From assembly GCA_001941045.1 (NCBI GenBank), contig MSHD01000024.1:80898-144897 (forward strand): a stretch of DNA of 64,000 nucleotides, given 5' to 3'. Of the stretch, positions 24,937 through 34,679 are shown one piece after another (position 1 is the stretch's first letter; every line of letters starts with the position of its first letter). The translations under genes and the position numbers were made by a program. The stretch comes from Lachnospiraceae bacterium Zagget2. GTDB lineage: Bacteria; Bacillota; Clostridia; Lachnospirales; Lachnospiraceae. Under the pieces are notes generated by a model. The model saw only the letters and a list, made by a program, of their open reading frames with translations, was not told the DNA's origin and did no database searches.

Positions 24937-27003
24937 ATGCGGAATATGAACGCTGCCGGACTTTGGGAAAAAGGGAAAAAATGGATGATCACGGCGCTGT
25001 TTGCGGTATTGCTCGTTTTCAGCGCTTATATTTTTTATGGCGCGCTGGACACGCTTGCTTATGCGGATGCGCTTGAGAGCGTGATACAGGGCAGATGGGT
25101 CCCTGTCTTTCTGCTGGCTCTGGTGCTGCTCGCGGCGGTCTGTCTGGCGGGGCTTCTGCGGCTTGTCCTGCCCTTTCTGGAACGGCATTTCGGGCGGACG
25201 GTCCTGTTTTTATTTCTTCTTATGATCGCGCTGCAGATGCTGACAGTGCTGACGGTGCGCAGCTCGCTGAGGCAGGATCACCTGAAGGTCTTTGACACGG
25301 CGGTGGCGCTGCTCGAGCACGGCACGATTGCTGATACCCATTTCAAAGACTATTTCATGAAATATCCCAACAACATTCCGCTCTGCATCTTTACGTATTT
25401 TTTGGTAAAACTGTACGCTCTGATTGGAATCCCGAAGACCTGCTGGATGGATCTGATGAAATTCGTGAACATTGTGTTCATGAACATCGGACTCTTCTGC
25501 ACGTTCCGGCTGGTGTGCCGTTATCGCTCCCGCCGGACAGGTCTTTGTCTTCTTTTGTTCCTGCTGATCAATCCACTCTGGTATCTTCTGACGGAAATGT
25601 ATTATACCTCGACGATCTCCCTGGCCTTCTCGATGGGAGCCCTGCTGCTCTTCGACTATGCGCGGCGACAGGAGGCGGGGCGGAAGAAATATGCGGCTTA
25701 TTTTCTCATGGGCATCGTGCTGGCGGCCGGCTACCGGATCCGCGCTACGGTGATCCTGACGATAGCGGCTGTTCTTTTTTATGCAGTTCTGCGTGTGCGG
25801 AGCCTTGCCTGGAAGAAGGGGATTCCGGCTGTACTCACAGTATTCCTTGGCTTCATGCTGGTTTTCTCAGTCTATGGGAGGCTGGAAAATCGCTATGCGG
25901 GCTTTAATCCGGACGAGACCGGCTATCCGACCGTGCACTGGATCATGATGAGCGCGCAGGGCGACGGACAGTACAACAGTGCGGACGACGCCTACACCGG
26001 CTCTTTTGAGACAAAGGAGGAGCGGACGGCGGCGGATCTCGCGCTTCTGAAGGAGCGGATCGCGCAGATGGGGCCGCGGGGATTGTTTACCCTGTTCCGC
26101 AATAAGCTGCGCGTGGCCTTCTCCGATGGGACAGATGATTACAGCGCGCTGTTCCGCACAATGCAGGAGACCTCGCCGCTGCAGAAATATCTGAACGCAG
26201 GACGCGGGGACTACCTGGCTCTGTACCTGCATGTCTACCACGGACTGCTCATGGGGCTGCTGCTCCTGGCGCTCGCAGGGCGCCTCCGGAAGGGAGAGGG
26301 GAACTTCTTTGACACGCTGGCGGTGAATTTTGCCGGAGCCTGTGTGTTTTATCTAATCTGGGAGGTCGATCAGGCCTACAGCATTCCCTTTATGCTGCTT
26401 CTGCTCGCCCTCGCGGCAGACGGGCTTGCAATGCTCTCGCGGTCCGCAGACGGGCTGGTGGAACGGATTCCGCGCGTGCGATTGCTTCCGCCGGTCGCGC
26501 TGCTGGGCATTGTGCTGGCAGCCCTCGGCGTGCGCATGGTCGTGAACCAGGCGGCGCAGCCGGTGAAAAGCTATGCGGTGCTGCAGGATCAGGAGACGAG
26601 CCAGGATCTGCTGCTGCAGGAGAGTTTTTCGCAGAGCTTCCGCACGGGGCAGGCTTTTGACCATATTGATCTCTGGGTCGCCAACTGGGATGGGGCAGCC
26701 AATGATTCTGTCTATGATGTGGAGATTCTGGACGAAGGGGGAAATGTCGTGGCCGCGGGCGAGGTGATCGGCGCGGAGGCTCCCTGCATGGAAGCTTATA
26801 CGATTTCCTTTGCACGGGTCGAGCCGGAGCGGGAGCAGACCTACACGCTCCGTGTCATGCTGCGCAATCCCGGCTGCGTGTTCCGCACAGATTTTCTCTA
26901 CTATCAGAGCGGCGCCTGGGATATGTACGCGGAAGGCGCGCTCTACGCGCCGGAGGAGATCGAAAATGTGGATCTGGCCTTTGCTGTATACGCAGTAAAC
27001 TAA
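24937..27003 (+). CDS. large polytopic membrane protein, GT39/ArnT-like, with C-terminal beta domain
   Basis: The protein has about 688 aa. The start is ATG 24937 (24946 is an alternative). About 12 membrane segments span residues 10-540. The first outer loop contains FDTAVALLEHGTIADTHFKD, resembling the acidic loop of GT-C mannosyl/arabinosyl transferases. The last 140 residues are soluble and beta-rich (SFRTGQAFDHIDLWVANWD, YDVEILDEGGNVVAAGEV), like a jelly-roll carbohydrate-binding domain outside the cell. It probably transfers a sugar from a polyprenyl carrier to an envelope acceptor. It sits close after the ANTAR gene but belongs by content with the flanking glycosylation genes. Confidence 0.7.
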   Translation: MRNMNAAGLWEKGKKWMITALFAVLLVFSAYIFYGALDTLAYADALESVIQGRWVPVFLLALVLLAAVCLAGLLRLVLPFLERHFGRTVLFLFLLMIALQMLTVLTVRSSLRQDHLKVFDTAVALLEHGTIADTHFKDYFMKYPNNIPLCIFTYFLVKLYALIGIPKTCWMDLMKFVNIVFMNIGLFCTFRLVCRYRSRRTGLCLLLFLLINPLWYLLTEMYYTSTISLAFSMGALLLFDYARRQEAGRKKYAAYFLMGIVLAAGYRIRATVILTIAAVLFYAVLRVRSLAWKKGIPAVLTVFLGFMLVFSVYGRLENRYAGFNPDETGYPTVHWIMMSAQGDGQYNSADDAYTGSFETKEERTAADLALLKERIAQMGPRGLFTLFRNKLRVAFSDGTDDYSALFRTMQETSPLQKYLNAGRGDYLALYLHVYHGLLMGLLLLALAGRLRKGEGNFFDTLAVNFAGACVFYLIWEVDQAYSIPFMLLLLALAADGLAMLSRSADGLVERIPRVRLLPPVALLGIVLAALGVRMVVNQAAQPVKSYAVLQDQETSQDLLLQESFSQSFRTGQAFDHIDLWVANWDGAANDSVYDVEILDEGGNVVAAGEVIGAEAPCMEAYTISFARVEPEREQTYTLRVMLRNPGCVFRTDFLYYQSGAWDMYAEGALYAPEEIENVDLAFAVYAVN

Positions 27004-27057
27004 GTGCCTGGATCCGCTTCTGTTTCACATCATGGCCTGTCACGCCGGAGAAAAGGC

Positions 27058-27086
27058 TTGAAATGGATTTTGCCATATAGTATGAT
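27058..27086 (+). promoter_or_regulatory. promoter of the UGM-like flavoprotein gene
   Basis: -35 TTGAAA (27058-27063), 17-bp spacer, -10 TATGAT (27081-27086), 38 bp before the start codon. Confidence 0.65.
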
Positions 27087-27124
27087 GATAGCAGATTACA
27101 AAATTTCAGAATGGGAAGATGAAC

Positions 27125-28684
27125 ATGAAGAAAGTACTGGTTATAGGAGCTGGACCGGCTGGACTGACAGCCGCATTTGAATTGCTCGACCGCGCGCCGG
27201 GAGAGTACGAGGTTACGGTCTTTGAGGAGAGCGATGCGATGGGCGGCATTTCCAAAACAGTCGCCTGGCATGGAAACCGCATGGATATGGGGGGCCACCG
27301 CTTTTTCTCCAAAGTGCCGGAGGTCAATGACTGGTGGAACCGGATGCTGCCGATGCAGGGAGCGCCGTCCCGCGATGATACGATGCTGGAGCGGAATATC
27401 CCACTTGCCGAAGACGGGCCGGACCCGGAGCAGGAGGATCGCGTGATGCTGCACCGGAACCGCGTCTCCCGCATCCTGTTTGACAGTAAATTTTTCGATT
27501 ATCCGATTCGCCTGACGCCGGAGCTTTTCATCAATATGGGCCTTCTCAATACGATTGAGGTCGGGTTCAGCTATCTGGTGACGATCTTCCACAAGAGAGA
27601 GGAGAAGTCTCTGGAGGATTTCTATATCAACCGCTTTGGCAAAAAGCTTTACTCCATGTTTTTCGAGAATTATACGGAGAATCTGTGGGGGCGTCATCCG
27701 AGCCAGATCGATCCGAGCTGGGGCGCGCAGCGCGTCAAGGGCCTGTCCATAGTCGCGATCCTGAAGGATGTCTTCGGAAAGATTCTTCCGGGAAAGAAGA
27801 ACCGCCATGTGGAGACTTCCCTTATCGAGTCCTTCAGCTATCCGAAGCTTGGCCCCGGAGAGCTCTGGGATGTGACAGCGGCGGAGGTTGAGAAGCGCGG
27901 CGGCACGATCCTGCGGCACGCGAAAGTGGTCGGCATTCGCAAGGACGAGAATAACCGTCTCACAGGCCTGACTTATGAGCAGGACGGCGAGAGGCGTCAG
28001 GTGGAGGGTGATATCGTGATCTCCTCGATGCCGATCAAGGATCTGGTCGCAGGAATGAACGACGTGCCGGAGGAGCCGGCCAGAATCGCGGCGGGACTGC
28101 CGTACCGCGACTATATGACGCTCGGCGTACTCGTCCCCAGGTTGAAGCTGAAGAATAAGACAAAGATCAGAACCGTTGGCGGCATTGTGCCGGACAACTG
28201 GGTCTATGTGCATGACCGCACAGTCACGATGGGCCGCTTCCAGATTTACAATAACTGGTCGCCTTATATGGTGCAGGATCTGGAGCATACGGTCTGGGTC
28301 GGCCTCGAGTATTTCTGCAATGAGGGCGATGATTTCTGGAATATGACGGAGGAAGAGTTCGCGAAGCTCGGCGTCTCTGAGATGGTGAAGCTCGGGATGA
28401 TCGACAGCGCCGACGAGGTGCTGGACACGCATGCCGAGTGGGTGAAGAAAGCTTATCCGGCCTACTTCGACACCTACGAGGAGATGGACAAGCTCGAGGC
28501 CTATTTAAGCTCTATCGAGAATCTGTACTGCGTAGGACGTAACGGCCAGCACCGCTACAACAACATCGACCACTCCATGGTGACGTCGTTCGAGTCGGTG
28601 AACAATATCCTGAGTGGCAGGACGGGCAAGTCGAACATCTGGAATGTCAACACGGAAAAGGAATATCACGAGTCAAAGAAATAA
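27125..28684 (+). CDS. NAD(P)/FAD-dependent oxidoreductase, UDP-galactopyranose-mutase/amine-oxidase-like
   Basis: The protein has 519 aa; ATG 27125 is preferred over 27119 because the ggga SD is 8 nt upstream. The N-terminal dinucleotide fold [20 protein letters not shown], then [20 protein letters not shown], which is the FAD-contacting pattern of protoporphyrinogen oxidase/UGM-like flavoproteins, and a C-terminal [16 protein letters not shown] segment. Members with this ending occur in polysaccharide clusters next to GT2 and DUF6020 genes. A sugar ring-contraction or reduction role is plausible but unproven. A strong terminator follows. Confidence 0.75.
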   Translation: MKKVLVIGAGPAGLTAAFELLDRAPGEYEVTVFEESDAMGGISKTVAWHGNRMDMGGHRFFSKVPEVNDWWNRMLPMQGAPSRDDTMLERNIPLAEDGPDPEQEDRVMLHRNRVSRILFDSKFFDYPIRLTPELFINMGLLNTIEVGFSYLVTIFHKREEKSLEDFYINRFGKKLYSMFFENYTENLWGRHPSQIDPSWGAQRVKGLSIVAILKDVFGKILPGKKNRHVETSLIESFSYPKLGPGELWDVTAAEVEKRGGTILRHAKVVGIRKDENNRLTGLTYEQDGERRQVEGDIVISSMPIKDLVAGMNDVPEEPARIAAGLPYRDYMTLGVLVPRLKLKNKTKIRTVGGIVPDNWVYVHDRTVTMGRFQIYNNWSPYMVQDLEHTVWVGLEYFCNEGDDFWNMTEEEFAKLGVSEMVKLGMIDSADEVLDTHAEWVKKAYPAYFDTYEEMDKLEAYLSSIENLYCVGRNGQHRYNNIDHSMVTSFESVNNILSGRTGKSNIWNVNTEKEYHESKK

Positions 28685-28690
28685 AAAAAG

Positions 28691-28737
28691 GAAGCTGCCT
28701 GTACGGGGAAACCCGCAGGCAGCTTCTCTCTTATTTT
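28691..28737. terminator. bidirectional terminator between convergent genes
   Basis: An 11-bp stem gaagctgcctg/caggcagcttc (28691-28701 with 28716-28726) has inner cggg/cccg pairing; tctcttatttttt follows on + and a run of A (28684-28689) precedes it, giving a T run on -. It separates the flavoprotein gene from the radical SAM gene. Confidence 0.9.
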
Positions 28738-29720
28738 TTCTTGAAGATGGTCTGGCGCGAGCCGCGCATTGTACCTTCCCGCTTGTTCAGAATATCGTCG
28801 ACCAGATCCATGCGAAGACCTGCGTCAATGAAATCACAGTATCGACAGAAGGGATAGTTCTGCCGGCCATCCTTGATCGCAAGCCGCAGCTCGCGGTATT
28901 TGGGGCTGTTCCAGGCTTCCTGAACGCTCAGCTCATGCAGATCACCGAAATCTGTCACCTCAAAGTCATCACAGCAGCAGATGCCAAGCTTGCCGTTCGG
29001 CATGATCCACATGTCGGTGAAAGGCATCAGGCAGGTCTCCTTGATAACCTTCTCTGTGGCTTTTTTGTTCGGTGCGCTGCCTGCGCGGTTGGTCAGGACT
29101 TCTTTCAGGTAACGCATCTGAATCAGAATATCGACATCGCGGAATTCATCCGGGTGCGCTTTCACATAATCGTAGATCTCCTGGATATTGTCATGTAGCT
29201 TCATGTCCAGACAGTAGTTGTTGATTACGAGCTGGTTGACATGCGGGATAATCTGCTTCACTTTTTCAATATTCAGCAGAAGACCGTTGGTTGACATAAA
29301 GATAAAGGCATTCGGAAGCTTTTCCCGTGCGTACTTGTGGAAGTCCACAATGCGGGTATCCAGCCAGGGTTCATTGTTTCCGTAAAGCGTCAGATGCCCT
29401 TTGTAATCCCAGTCGTGCAGCTGGTCAATAATACTGTAGAAAAGCGTATCTTCCATGCGCTTGTAGGGTCTTTTGTCCGCATTTTTATTGGCGGTACAGA
29501 ACTCGCAGGTGGAGTTGCAGCGGTTGATGGTCTCCAGATTGACCACATTGGGACGGGGAGGATTCTCCGGATCCTTCAGAAAGTAATCGATGTATTTCTG
29601 CTGTGATTTTCCTCTGGTGACAAACTGCAGTTTCAGATAACTCTCGCTGGCGAGGCGCGGGAAATATTTTCGCGCGTTCCAGCCGATAATACCGGCAAAG
29701 TTATGGATTCTGATCGGCAT
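28731..29720 (-). CDS. radical SAM protein with SPASM-like C-terminus
   Basis: The protein has 329 aa. The cluster motif NRCNSTCEFC (C68, C72, C75) binds the SAM-reducing [4Fe-4S]. The C-terminal part has GKLGICCCDDFEVTDFGDL and YPFCRYCDF, matching a SPASM/twitch auxiliary-cluster domain. LTLYGNNEPWLD is the glycine-rich SAM contact region. Such enzymes modify peptides, sugars or lipids by radical chemistry. Its position among glycosylation genes suggests a sugar or lipid substrate; no precursor peptide is visible nearby. Confidence 0.87.
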   Translation of the reverse strand: MPIRIHNFAGIIGWNARKYFPRLASESYLKLQFVTRGKSQQKYIDYFLKDPENPPRPNVVNLETINRCNSTCEFCTANKNADKRPYKRMEDTLFYSIIDQLHDWDYKGHLTLYGNNEPWLDTRIVDFHKYAREKLPNAFIFMSTNGLLLNIEKVKQIIPHVNQLVINNYCLDMKLHDNIQEIYDYVKAHPDEFRDVDILIQMRYLKEVLTNRAGSAPNKKATEKVIKETCLMPFTDMWIMPNGKLGICCCDDFEVTDFGDLHELSVQEAWNSPKYRELRLAIKDGRQNYPFCRYCDFIDAGLRMDLVDDILNKREGTMRGSRQTIFKKK

Positions 29721-29780
29721 AGATGTTTTGATTCTCCCTCTGTAAATGGCCTGTAAAGTTTGTTTCAGCGAAACTATTTG

Positions 29781-29809
29781 ATTATAACATCTTAGTAAAT
29801 TACTGTCAA
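29781..29809 (-). promoter_or_regulatory. consensus sigma-A promoter for the radical SAM gene
   Basis: On the minus strand TTGACA (29804-29809) and TATAAT (29781-29786), both perfect, are separated by 17 bp. This is the closest match to consensus in the window and lies 60 bp before the start codon. Confidence 0.9.
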
Positions 29810-29838
29810 TTCATGCGCGGAAGTCTGGCTGAAAAAGG

Positions 29839-29867
29839 TTGAAAAACGGATATCGCTATGCTATATT
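29839..29867 (+). promoter_or_regulatory. extended -10 promoter for the second DUF6020 gene
   Basis: -35 TTGAAA (29839-29844), 17-bp spacer ending TGC, -10 TATATT (29862-29867). Confidence 0.65.
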
Positions 29868-29911
29868 AACCATGGAAATCGCGAGTCTTGAATCTGAAAC
29901 GAGGGAGATCA

Positions 29912-31507
29912 ATGAAAAAGATATTCGAAAAGATACAGGGGATTAACGGAATTGTGCTGAGCGTTTACCTCATGGTGGTTGGGGTACTCAGTATGTATCT
30001 GTCCGTCGCCGGAATTCCCGGGATGTCGGGAACGGTGAAGCTGCTTCTGAGTGCGGCAGCCGGTATTCTGGCGCTGGCGGCAGGTCCCTTTCTGGTCAGG
30101 AAAATAAGAGGGGGCGAGCTGCCGGGTGCGGATCCGGATTATCTGAATTCCAGAAAAAAGATATGGTTTGCCGTTGAGGTCTGGCTTGCTGCATTTCTCG
30201 TATTCTTAACGAATTATATTGCATACTATCCGGGTTCCATTGTCAATGACGCCGCGACACAGTTTACCCAGGCGATCACCGGGAATTACTGGAATGAGCA
30301 TCCGCTGGTTCACACGTTCCTGACCTTCACGGTTCCGCTGAAGCTGACGGGCGGCTGGGTAGGCTCGATCTCCTTTTTCCAGATTCTGCTGTTCTGCACG
30401 GTGATCTGCTATATTTATGTGGTGCTGACCCGGATCGTGAATTATAAAATTGCGCTGGTTGTCGCCGCATTCATCATTTTAAATCCCATTACCGGGAAAA
30501 TGAGCATCCATCCGCTGAAGGATGCGCCGATGGCGCTGTGGGCGTCGGTGCTTGCGCTTTGCGCGATCCAGATCTATTACACGAAGGGGAAATGGCTGGA
30601 ATCCGCGTGGCACATCTTTCTGCTCGCGTTCTCTTTCAGTATGGCAACGATGGTGCGTCACAATGGGATTCTCTTTACGCTTCCTGTCGCGGTGGGGATC
30701 CTTGTCTGTGTGAAGAACCGAAAAAGTATTTTAAAAACGGCAGTTCTGGTTGTGATCATGTTTCTGGCAGTGCGGGTAGGGCTCTTTCAGGCGCTCAATT
30801 CTGAACCGGCGGACAACAGCAGTCTGCAGACGCTGGGACTGCCGCTCACGATCATCGGAAATGTCGTCGTGGAAAAGCCGGAGTCTCTTGACGAGGAGAC
30901 GAGAGCGTTCGTCTATGCCTTCGCGGATCAGGAGACCTGGGAAGAATACTATACCTGTGGAAATTTCAATAACCTCAGAAGAAGCGGAGAAGTTGATCTG
31001 GAACTGGTGGAGGAGACGGGCCGTGGGGCGATTGCCCGTATGGCGCTGAATTGTATCAGGAAAGAACCGGCACTGTCATTCCGGGCCTTCCTGTATCTGA
31101 CCAAGGTGGTATATCTTCTGGATCCGGGAGATTACTTCTATGAAATTACCTGGGATACGGAGGAGTATCAGGTAGTATCTTACCAGGGCAGTCTGCAGAT
31201 GAAGTCTGTTGTGGACGGTTACTCCCATGTCATCTACAATACGCCGCTCAAGTATATTTTCTGTTATATCGGCATGATGAATGTGCTCGTGGTGATCTGT
31301 ATCTGCGGGAAGATAAAGCTCACCGATTTTGAGGACTGGAAGCGTCTGTTTGTGAGCGTTTCCATTCTGACCTATAATTTCGCGACCATGCTGCTGCTGA
31401 CCGGGAGGGATGACCGCTTTTTCTTCCTGTCCTTCTTCACGGCGCCGATTCTCGCGATCTTCGTGCTGCAGCGGAGGGCACCGCTTTTGTCCGGCAGCGA
31501 AGACTGA
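29912..31507 (+). CDS. polytopic membrane protein, DUF6020-type (second copy)
   Basis: The protein has 531 aa from ATG 29912 (SD gaggga). It has about 11-12 membrane segments. The outer loop YYPGSIVNDAATQFTQAITG followed by NEHPLVHTFL parallels the corresponding loop of the protein at 21017-22678 (DAPNQ...HHPLLHT), so both use the same Asp and His-Pro positions. It probably serves as an extracytoplasmic sugar transferase in envelope glycan assembly. Overall similarity to the first copy is limited, suggesting old divergence, not a recent duplication. Ends 3 bp before the convergent glgB. Confidence 0.75.
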   Translation: MKKIFEKIQGINGIVLSVYLMVVGVLSMYLSVAGIPGMSGTVKLLLSAAAGILALAAGPFLVRKIRGGELPGADPDYLNSRKKIWFAVEVWLAAFLVFLTNYIAYYPGSIVNDAATQFTQAITGNYWNEHPLVHTFLTFTVPLKLTGGWVGSISFFQILLFCTVICYIYVVLTRIVNYKIALVVAAFIILNPITGKMSIHPLKDAPMALWASVLALCAIQIYYTKGKWLESAWHIFLLAFSFSMATMVRHNGILFTLPVAVGILVCVKNRKSILKTAVLVVIMFLAVRVGLFQALNSEPADNSSLQTLGLPLTIIGNVVVEKPESLDEETRAFVYAFADQETWEEYYTCGNFNNLRRSGEVDLELVEETGRGAIARMALNCIRKEPALSFRAFLYLTKVVYLLDPGDYFYEITWDTEEYQVVSYQGSLQMKSVVDGYSHVIYNTPLKYIFCYIGMMNVLVVICICGKIKLTDFEDWKRLFVSVSILTYNFATMLLLTGRDDRFFFLSFFTAPILAIFVLQRRAPLLSGSED

Positions 31508-31510
31508 GGG

Positions 31511-33268
31511 TCAGATCTTTATCAGCACGCCGGAAAATTTTTCAAGTACGATGGTTCCCGCTGCCATCACATTTCCTGAGAGTGGGCAGCTGCCGCCGTA
31601 CTTTTCCCAGTCTGTATAGAGCAGTATTTCATATTTTTCTTCCACGTATTTTTCGGGTAGCATATAGGTCTGCTCTCGGTCGTTGAAATTGAAAACGGCG
31701 ATCAATTCCCCGGTATGGCTTTTCCGGCTGATTGCATATACGCATTTTTCTTCCTGGTGGCAGTCGATCCAGGTAAATCCATCTTCGCAGTAATCCCGTT
31801 CCGAGAGCGCCGGCTGTGTGAGATAGAGAGCGTTCAGCTCGCTCATGAAGCGATAAAAGCTGTCGTGCGTGGGATATTTCCGCAGATCCCAGTCCTGCTC
31901 ACGCTTTTCGTCCCACTCTCGCAGCTGACCGATCTCATTGCCCATGAAATTCAGCTTTTTTCCCGGATGCACATACATATAGAGATACAGGGCTTTTGCC
32001 TGCGGGAACTTGTTTTCGTAATCTCCATTCATTTTCTGCAGTATCGTAGCTTTGCCGTGTACCACCTCATCATGAGAAAAGGGCAGCAGATACCGTTCGT
32101 TCCGAAAGTACAGCATGGAAAAGGTCAGTTTGTGATATTGTTCGCTGCGCTGCGAAGGTGGAAGCTGAAAGTATTCCATGGTATCGTGCATCCAGCCCAG
32201 GTCCCATTTGTAGTCAAAGCCCAGGCCGCCATCCTCTGCGGACTTCGTGACACCGGCATAACTGGTGGAGTCTTCGGCAATCAGCATGATGCCGCGGTGC
32301 CGTCTTTTTAGTCCCTGATTCATCGTTTTCAGAAAGTCGATCGCATTTCCGTTTTCCCCACGCCTTTCCTCGCCCTGCCAGTAGATGATGCGGCTGATGG
32401 CGTCGATGCGAAGCCCGTCAAAATGATAGCAGCTCAGAAAACAGTTTGTCGCCGATTGCAGAAAGCTCCTTACCTCGCCGCGGGAATGCATAAAGTTATA
32501 GCTTCCCCATTCGCTGATGCCGACGGCACTGTTGGGGTACTCATAAAGCGCGGTTCCGTCATACTGAGCCAGACCGTAGGCGTCGACAGCAAAATGCACG
32601 GGTACAAAGTCGAGAATGACGCCGATTCCGTTCTGATGCAGCAGATCAATCGCTGCCATCAGCTCCTGCGGGCTGCCATAGCGGCTTGTGGGCGCAAAGA
32701 ATCCAGTATTCTGGTATCCCCAGCTCTCATCGCAGGGATGCTCGCAGAGCGGGAGAAATTCTACATAATTATAGCCGGTCTCCTGCAGGTAAGGAATCAA
32801 TCGCTTTGCAGTCTCGGTATAGGAAAGCATTTCTCCGTTTTCGCCCCGGCGCCAGGAGCCCGGATGCATCTCGTAGATATTCAGCGGCCTGTCCAGGCAG
32901 TTTGAGCGCCGTTTCAACCACTCACTGTCCTGAAAAGTGTATGTGGACAGATCGCAGACGATGGAGCGGTGTGCAGGACGCAGCTCCATCTGAAATCCAT
33001 AGGGGTCAGCGTGATCCTGACAGCCGCCGTTTCGAAAATAAATGCGGTACTCATAGGCCTGTCCGGCTGCGGCTCCCGGAACAAACAGCTCGTGAAAATT
33101 GCCGTCATAAACACGCTGCATGGGCATTTCGGCGCCGTCCAGCAGCAGGCTGACTTTTGCCGCGTTTGGAGCGAAGGTGCGGAAAACAGCGCCGCCATTT
33201 TCCGGATGCGCTCCCAGGTATTCGTGGGCATTGAATTCCTGCCCGGTATAGAATCCATACATATCCAT
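31511..33268 (-). CDS. glgB: 1,4-alpha-glucan branching enzyme (GH13)
   Basis: The protein has 585 aa. An N-terminal CBM48-like domain (VFRTFAPNAAKVSLLLDG, about 28-45) precedes the GH13 barrel with the nucleophile in DGLRIDAISRI (about 288), the acid/base Glu in MLIAEDSTSY (about 330) and the transition-state Asp in PFSHDEVVHGK (about 398). It makes alpha-1,6 branches in glycogen. No other glycogen genes adjoin, so it stands alone with a divergent TetR gene that may control it. MDM start alternatives differ by two residues. Confidence 0.92.
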   Translation of the reverse strand: MDMYGFYTGQEFNAHEYLGAHPENGGAVFRTFAPNAAKVSLLLDGAEMPMQRVYDGNFHELFVPGAAAGQAYEYRIYFRNGGCQDHADPYGFQMELRPAHRSIVCDLSTYTFQDSEWLKRRSNCLDRPLNIYEMHPGSWRRGENGEMLSYTETAKRLIPYLQETGYNYVEFLPLCEHPCDESWGYQNTGFFAPTSRYGSPQELMAAIDLLHQNGIGVILDFVPVHFAVDAYGLAQYDGTALYEYPNSAVGISEWGSYNFMHSRGEVRSFLQSATNCFLSCYHFDGLRIDAISRIIYWQGEERRGENGNAIDFLKTMNQGLKRRHRGIMLIAEDSTSYAGVTKSAEDGGLGFDYKWDLGWMHDTMEYFQLPPSQRSEQYHKLTFSMLYFRNERYLLPFSHDEVVHGKATILQKMNGDYENKFPQAKALYLYMYVHPGKKLNFMGNEIGQLREWDEKREQDWDLRKYPTHDSFYRFMSELNALYLTQPALSERDYCEDGFTWIDCHQEEKCVYAISRKSHTGELIAVFNFNDREQTYMLPEKYVEEKYEILLYTDWEKYGGSCPLSGNVMAAGTIVLEKFSGVLIKI

Positions 33269-33288
33269 GTTGACACCTCGTTAAATAA

Positions 33289-33316
33289 TTGACTATAGTC
33301 CAATATCTGCTATAAT
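33289..33316 (+). promoter_or_regulatory. tetR promoter with palindrome over the -35
   Basis: -35 TTGACT (33289-33294), 16-bp spacer ending TGC, -10 TATAAT (33311-33316). A 10-bp palindrome gactatagtc (33291-33300), extending imperfectly to ttgactatagtccaa, covers the -35 and lies 22 bp from the glgB start codon, a fitting TetR operator for both genes. Confidence 0.6.
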
Positions 33317-33408
33317 AATAATAACATCGGCTTGCGGAAAAAGATATGGACAATTTTCGGAAGCCGTCAAATAACAGACCAATTTGAAAAACAGACGAGG
33401 AAAATTGT

Positions 33409-33918
33409 ATGGATCTGCGTGAAAAGAAAACAAAGAGAAGCATCATAAACGCCTTCCTTACTCTGAGAAGTAAGAAGAATCTGGAGCGTATCAGCGTAAA
33501 AGAGCTGGCCGAACTGGCTGAGATCAGCAAGGCGACCTTTTATCTGCATTACAGGGATATTTATGATTTATCGGATCAGTTGCAGAATGAGGTCATTCAG
33601 AATGTTCTGAACAGTATTGCCCACCCGGAGTATTGTCTGTCTGACAGTAAAATATTCATAGAAGAACTGTTTCAGGCCTTTCACGTGCAGCAGAGTCTGA
33701 TAGAAACCCTGTTTTCGGGCACGCAGAATTCCATTCTTCCCACGCGGATCGAGACGGAGCTGCGCAAATTTATCCATGAGCAATATCCGGATATTGATAA
33801 GAGGACCGATATGCTTTTGACTTATAATATCTATGGGGGTTACTATGTGTATCAGAAATATCAGAAGACAACAGATATGAAGGAAATTATTGACGTGGTG
33901 GCGCAGGCGAAAATATGA
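33409..33918 (+). CDS. TetR-family transcriptional regulator
   Basis: The protein has 169 aa. The N-terminal DNA-binding domain has TKRSIINAFLTLRSKK and the helix-turn-helix ISVKELAELAEISKATFYLH (about 26-46), the TetR signature. The C-terminal helical domain (about 70-169) would bind an effector and dimerise; no effector is suggested by sequence. It is divergent from glgB with a shared 140-bp intergenic region, so autoregulation and glgB control are likely. Confidence 0.87.
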   Translation: MDLREKKTKRSIINAFLTLRSKKNLERISVKELAELAEISKATFYLHYRDIYDLSDQLQNEVIQNVLNSIAHPEYCLSDSKIFIEELFQAFHVQQSLIETLFSGTQNSILPTRIETELRKFIHEQYPDIDKRTDMLLTYNIYGGYYVYQKYQKTTDMKEIIDVVAQAKI

Positions 33919-33935
33919 ACAGGGCAGGCATGCTG

Positions 33936-33967
33936 TTTAAGTCTGTTTAAGGTTGGCCTGCTATGGT
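33936..33967 (+). promoter_or_regulatory. response-regulator box: TTTAAG direct repeat upstream of the two-component genes
   Basis: TTTAAG occurs at 33936-33941 and 33946-33951 (10-bp period), followed after 10 bp by a -10-like TATGGT (33962-33967). OmpR/PhoB-type regulators bind such direct repeats at one helical turn. The same geometry recurs at 35980-36012. Confidence 0.55.
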
Positions 33968-34004
33968 ATGGATAAATCTTAGATCAGGGACAGGGGGAAG
34001 GAAA

Positions 34005-34679
34005 ATGCGTTTGTTGCTGGCAGAGGACGAGCAGGCGCTCTCGCGGGCTTTGAAGGCGATTCTTGAGCGGAATAATTATTCGGTAGACGCTGTGTACGAC
34101 GGCGAGGCAGCGCTGGAATATCTGGAGGCGGGCAATTATGACGGCGTGATTCTCGATATCATGATGCCGAAGAAGGATGGAATCTCGGTGCTGAAAGAGA
34201 TGCGGACAAAGGGCAGTCGCGTACCGGTGCTCCTTTTGACCGCGAAATCCGAGATCGACGACAAGGTGCTGGGCCTGGACGCCGGGGCGAACGATTATCT
34301 GACGAAGCCTTTCCACACAAAGGAGCTGCTCGCCCGCATCCGGGCGATGACCCGCACGGGGAGCGCGCAGACCAGCTCCCTGCTGCAGATGGGAAACGTG
34401 ACGCTTGACCGCGCTACCTTTGCGCTTTCCACGCCGTCGGGCAGCTTTCGGCTGGCAAATAAGGAGTTTCAGATGCTCGAGCTGCTCATGAGCAATCCGG
34501 GCAATCTGATTTCTTCCGAGCGTTTCATGGAGAAAATATGGGGCTATGACAGCGAGGCGGAGATCAACGTGGTCTGGGTCTATATTTCTTATTTAAGGAA
34601 GAAACTGACGGCGCTGCACGCGAATATTCAGATCCGGGCGACGCGGAACGCGGGCTATTCACTGGAGGAAGTATCATGA
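34005..34679 (+). CDS. OmpR/PhoB-family response regulator
   Basis: The protein has 224 aa from ATG 34005 (SD ggaagga). The receiver domain shows LLLAEDEQ acidic pocket, D51 in VILDIMMPKKDG and TAKS/TKPF switch residues. The C-terminal winged helix (about 130-224) has SSERFMEKIWGYDSEAEINV and the final RNAGYSLE wing. It overlaps the histidine kinase gene by 4 bp. The repeat boxes before its own gene and before the VTC operon suggest it activates both. Confidence 0.93.
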   Translation: MRLLLAEDEQALSRALKAILERNNYSVDAVYDGEAALEYLEAGNYDGVILDIMMPKKDGISVLKEMRTKGSRVPVLLLTAKSEIDDKVLGLDAGANDYLTKPFHTKELLARIRAMTRTGSAQTSSLLQMGNVTLDRATFALSTPSGSFRLANKEFQMLELLMSNPGNLISSERFMEKIWGYDSEAEINVVWVYISYLRKKLTALHANIQIRATRNAGYSLEEVS

